Below the pieces are notes generated by a model. The model ran no database searches. It was not told where the DNA came from and saw nothing but the letters and a program-made list of their open reading frames with translations. Shown here one piece after another: positions 22,462 to 22,533 of a stretch of 22,533 nt of DNA. Source of the DNA: Candidatus Brocadiaceae bacterium. GTDB taxonomy: Bacteria > Planctomycetota > Brocadiia > Brocadiales > Bathyanammoxibiaceae. The stretch lies in NCBI GenBank assembly GCA_030018855.1, contig JASEHG010000009.1, forward strand, positions 1 through 22,533, read 5' to 3'. The position numbers and the translations under genes were made by a program. Position 1 is the stretch's first letter; the number at the start of each line of letters is the position of its first letter.

Positions 22462-22476
22462 TCCGCCTTAGGCGGA
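22462..22476. repeat. intergenic 15-bp palindrome
   Basis: TCCGCCTTAGGCGGA, exact copy, between two REP-like hairpins upstream of the DUF255 gene. Confidence 0.88.
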
Positions 22477-22484
22477 AAAGGGAT

Positions 22485-22510
22485 GGACAGACCTGAAGGT
22501 CTGTCCCTAC
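22485..22510 (-). repeat. REP-like hairpin with GTAG end
   Basis: GGACAGACCT (22485-22494) and AGGTCTGTCC (22497-22506) are perfect 10-bp arms around two bases. On the minus strand it begins GTAGGGACAG, matching the other REP-like elements. Confidence 0.75.
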
Positions 22511-22533
22511 ATTCTTTTTCCCTAATCCCTGGT

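Noticed and set aside
3438..22476. CRISPR array
   Set aside because: The repeats are scattered singly over 19 kb with no regular spacers and no cas genes.

Overview
The window (about half G+C by eye) looks like the chromosome of an uncultivated Gram-negative bacterium. Lipobox and Sec signal peptides point to an outer membrane. TTG and GTG starts are common, and several sigma70-type promoters can be read. The mix of genes and the dense palindromic repeats remind me of Brocadiales-like planctomycetes or similar subsurface lineages. That placement is a low-confidence inference; nothing here is a taxonomic marker.

Layout. 1-1581 (+): a DUF72 protein and a coiled-coil lipoprotein. 1723-4903 (-): a glycine-rich RRM RNA-binding protein with its own leader, then a coupled pair of transporters (MFS, then ArsB/SLC13-like). 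5218-6492 (+): a membrane diguanylate cyclase. 6563-10838 (-): glyS, a XerD-type recombinase and a periplasmic alkaline phosphatase. 11108-12274 (+): a two-TM Cache sensor with no output domain. 12256-14131: an eight-bladed PQQ-type propeller protein (-) and a LolA/LolB-like lipoprotein (+) whose 5' ends overlap head to head. 14241-17446 (-): bioF, a conserved 79-residue small protein with an overlapping short ORF, and yifB. 17592-17786 (+): a small membrane protein with a near-consensus promoter. 17787-18104: a stretch of dispersed repeats. 18105-22272 (-): grpE and dnaJ (overlapping by one base) and a DUF255/YyaL-like thioredoxin-fold protein. All large genes appear intact.

The functions are mostly housekeeping: protein folding (dnaJ/grpE), tRNA charging, biotin synthesis, envelope lipoproteins, phosphate scavenging, transport and c-di-GMP signalling. 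No defence island, prophage, CRISPR, rRNA or tRNA was seen.

The most unusual aspect is repeat structure. A 15-bp palindrome (TCCGCCTNAGGCGGA) occurs about a dozen times, and most copies lie inside genes (SLC13, MFS, phosphatase, yifB, grpE several times, DUF255). In the commonest frame they encode SA(S/L/P)GG, and the central base on the coding strand always avoids a stop codon. A second class, REP-like hairpins starting with GTAG, lies between genes and also in frame inside bioF and the DUF255 gene. Together these look like small mobile or amplified palindromes tolerated as protein linkers.
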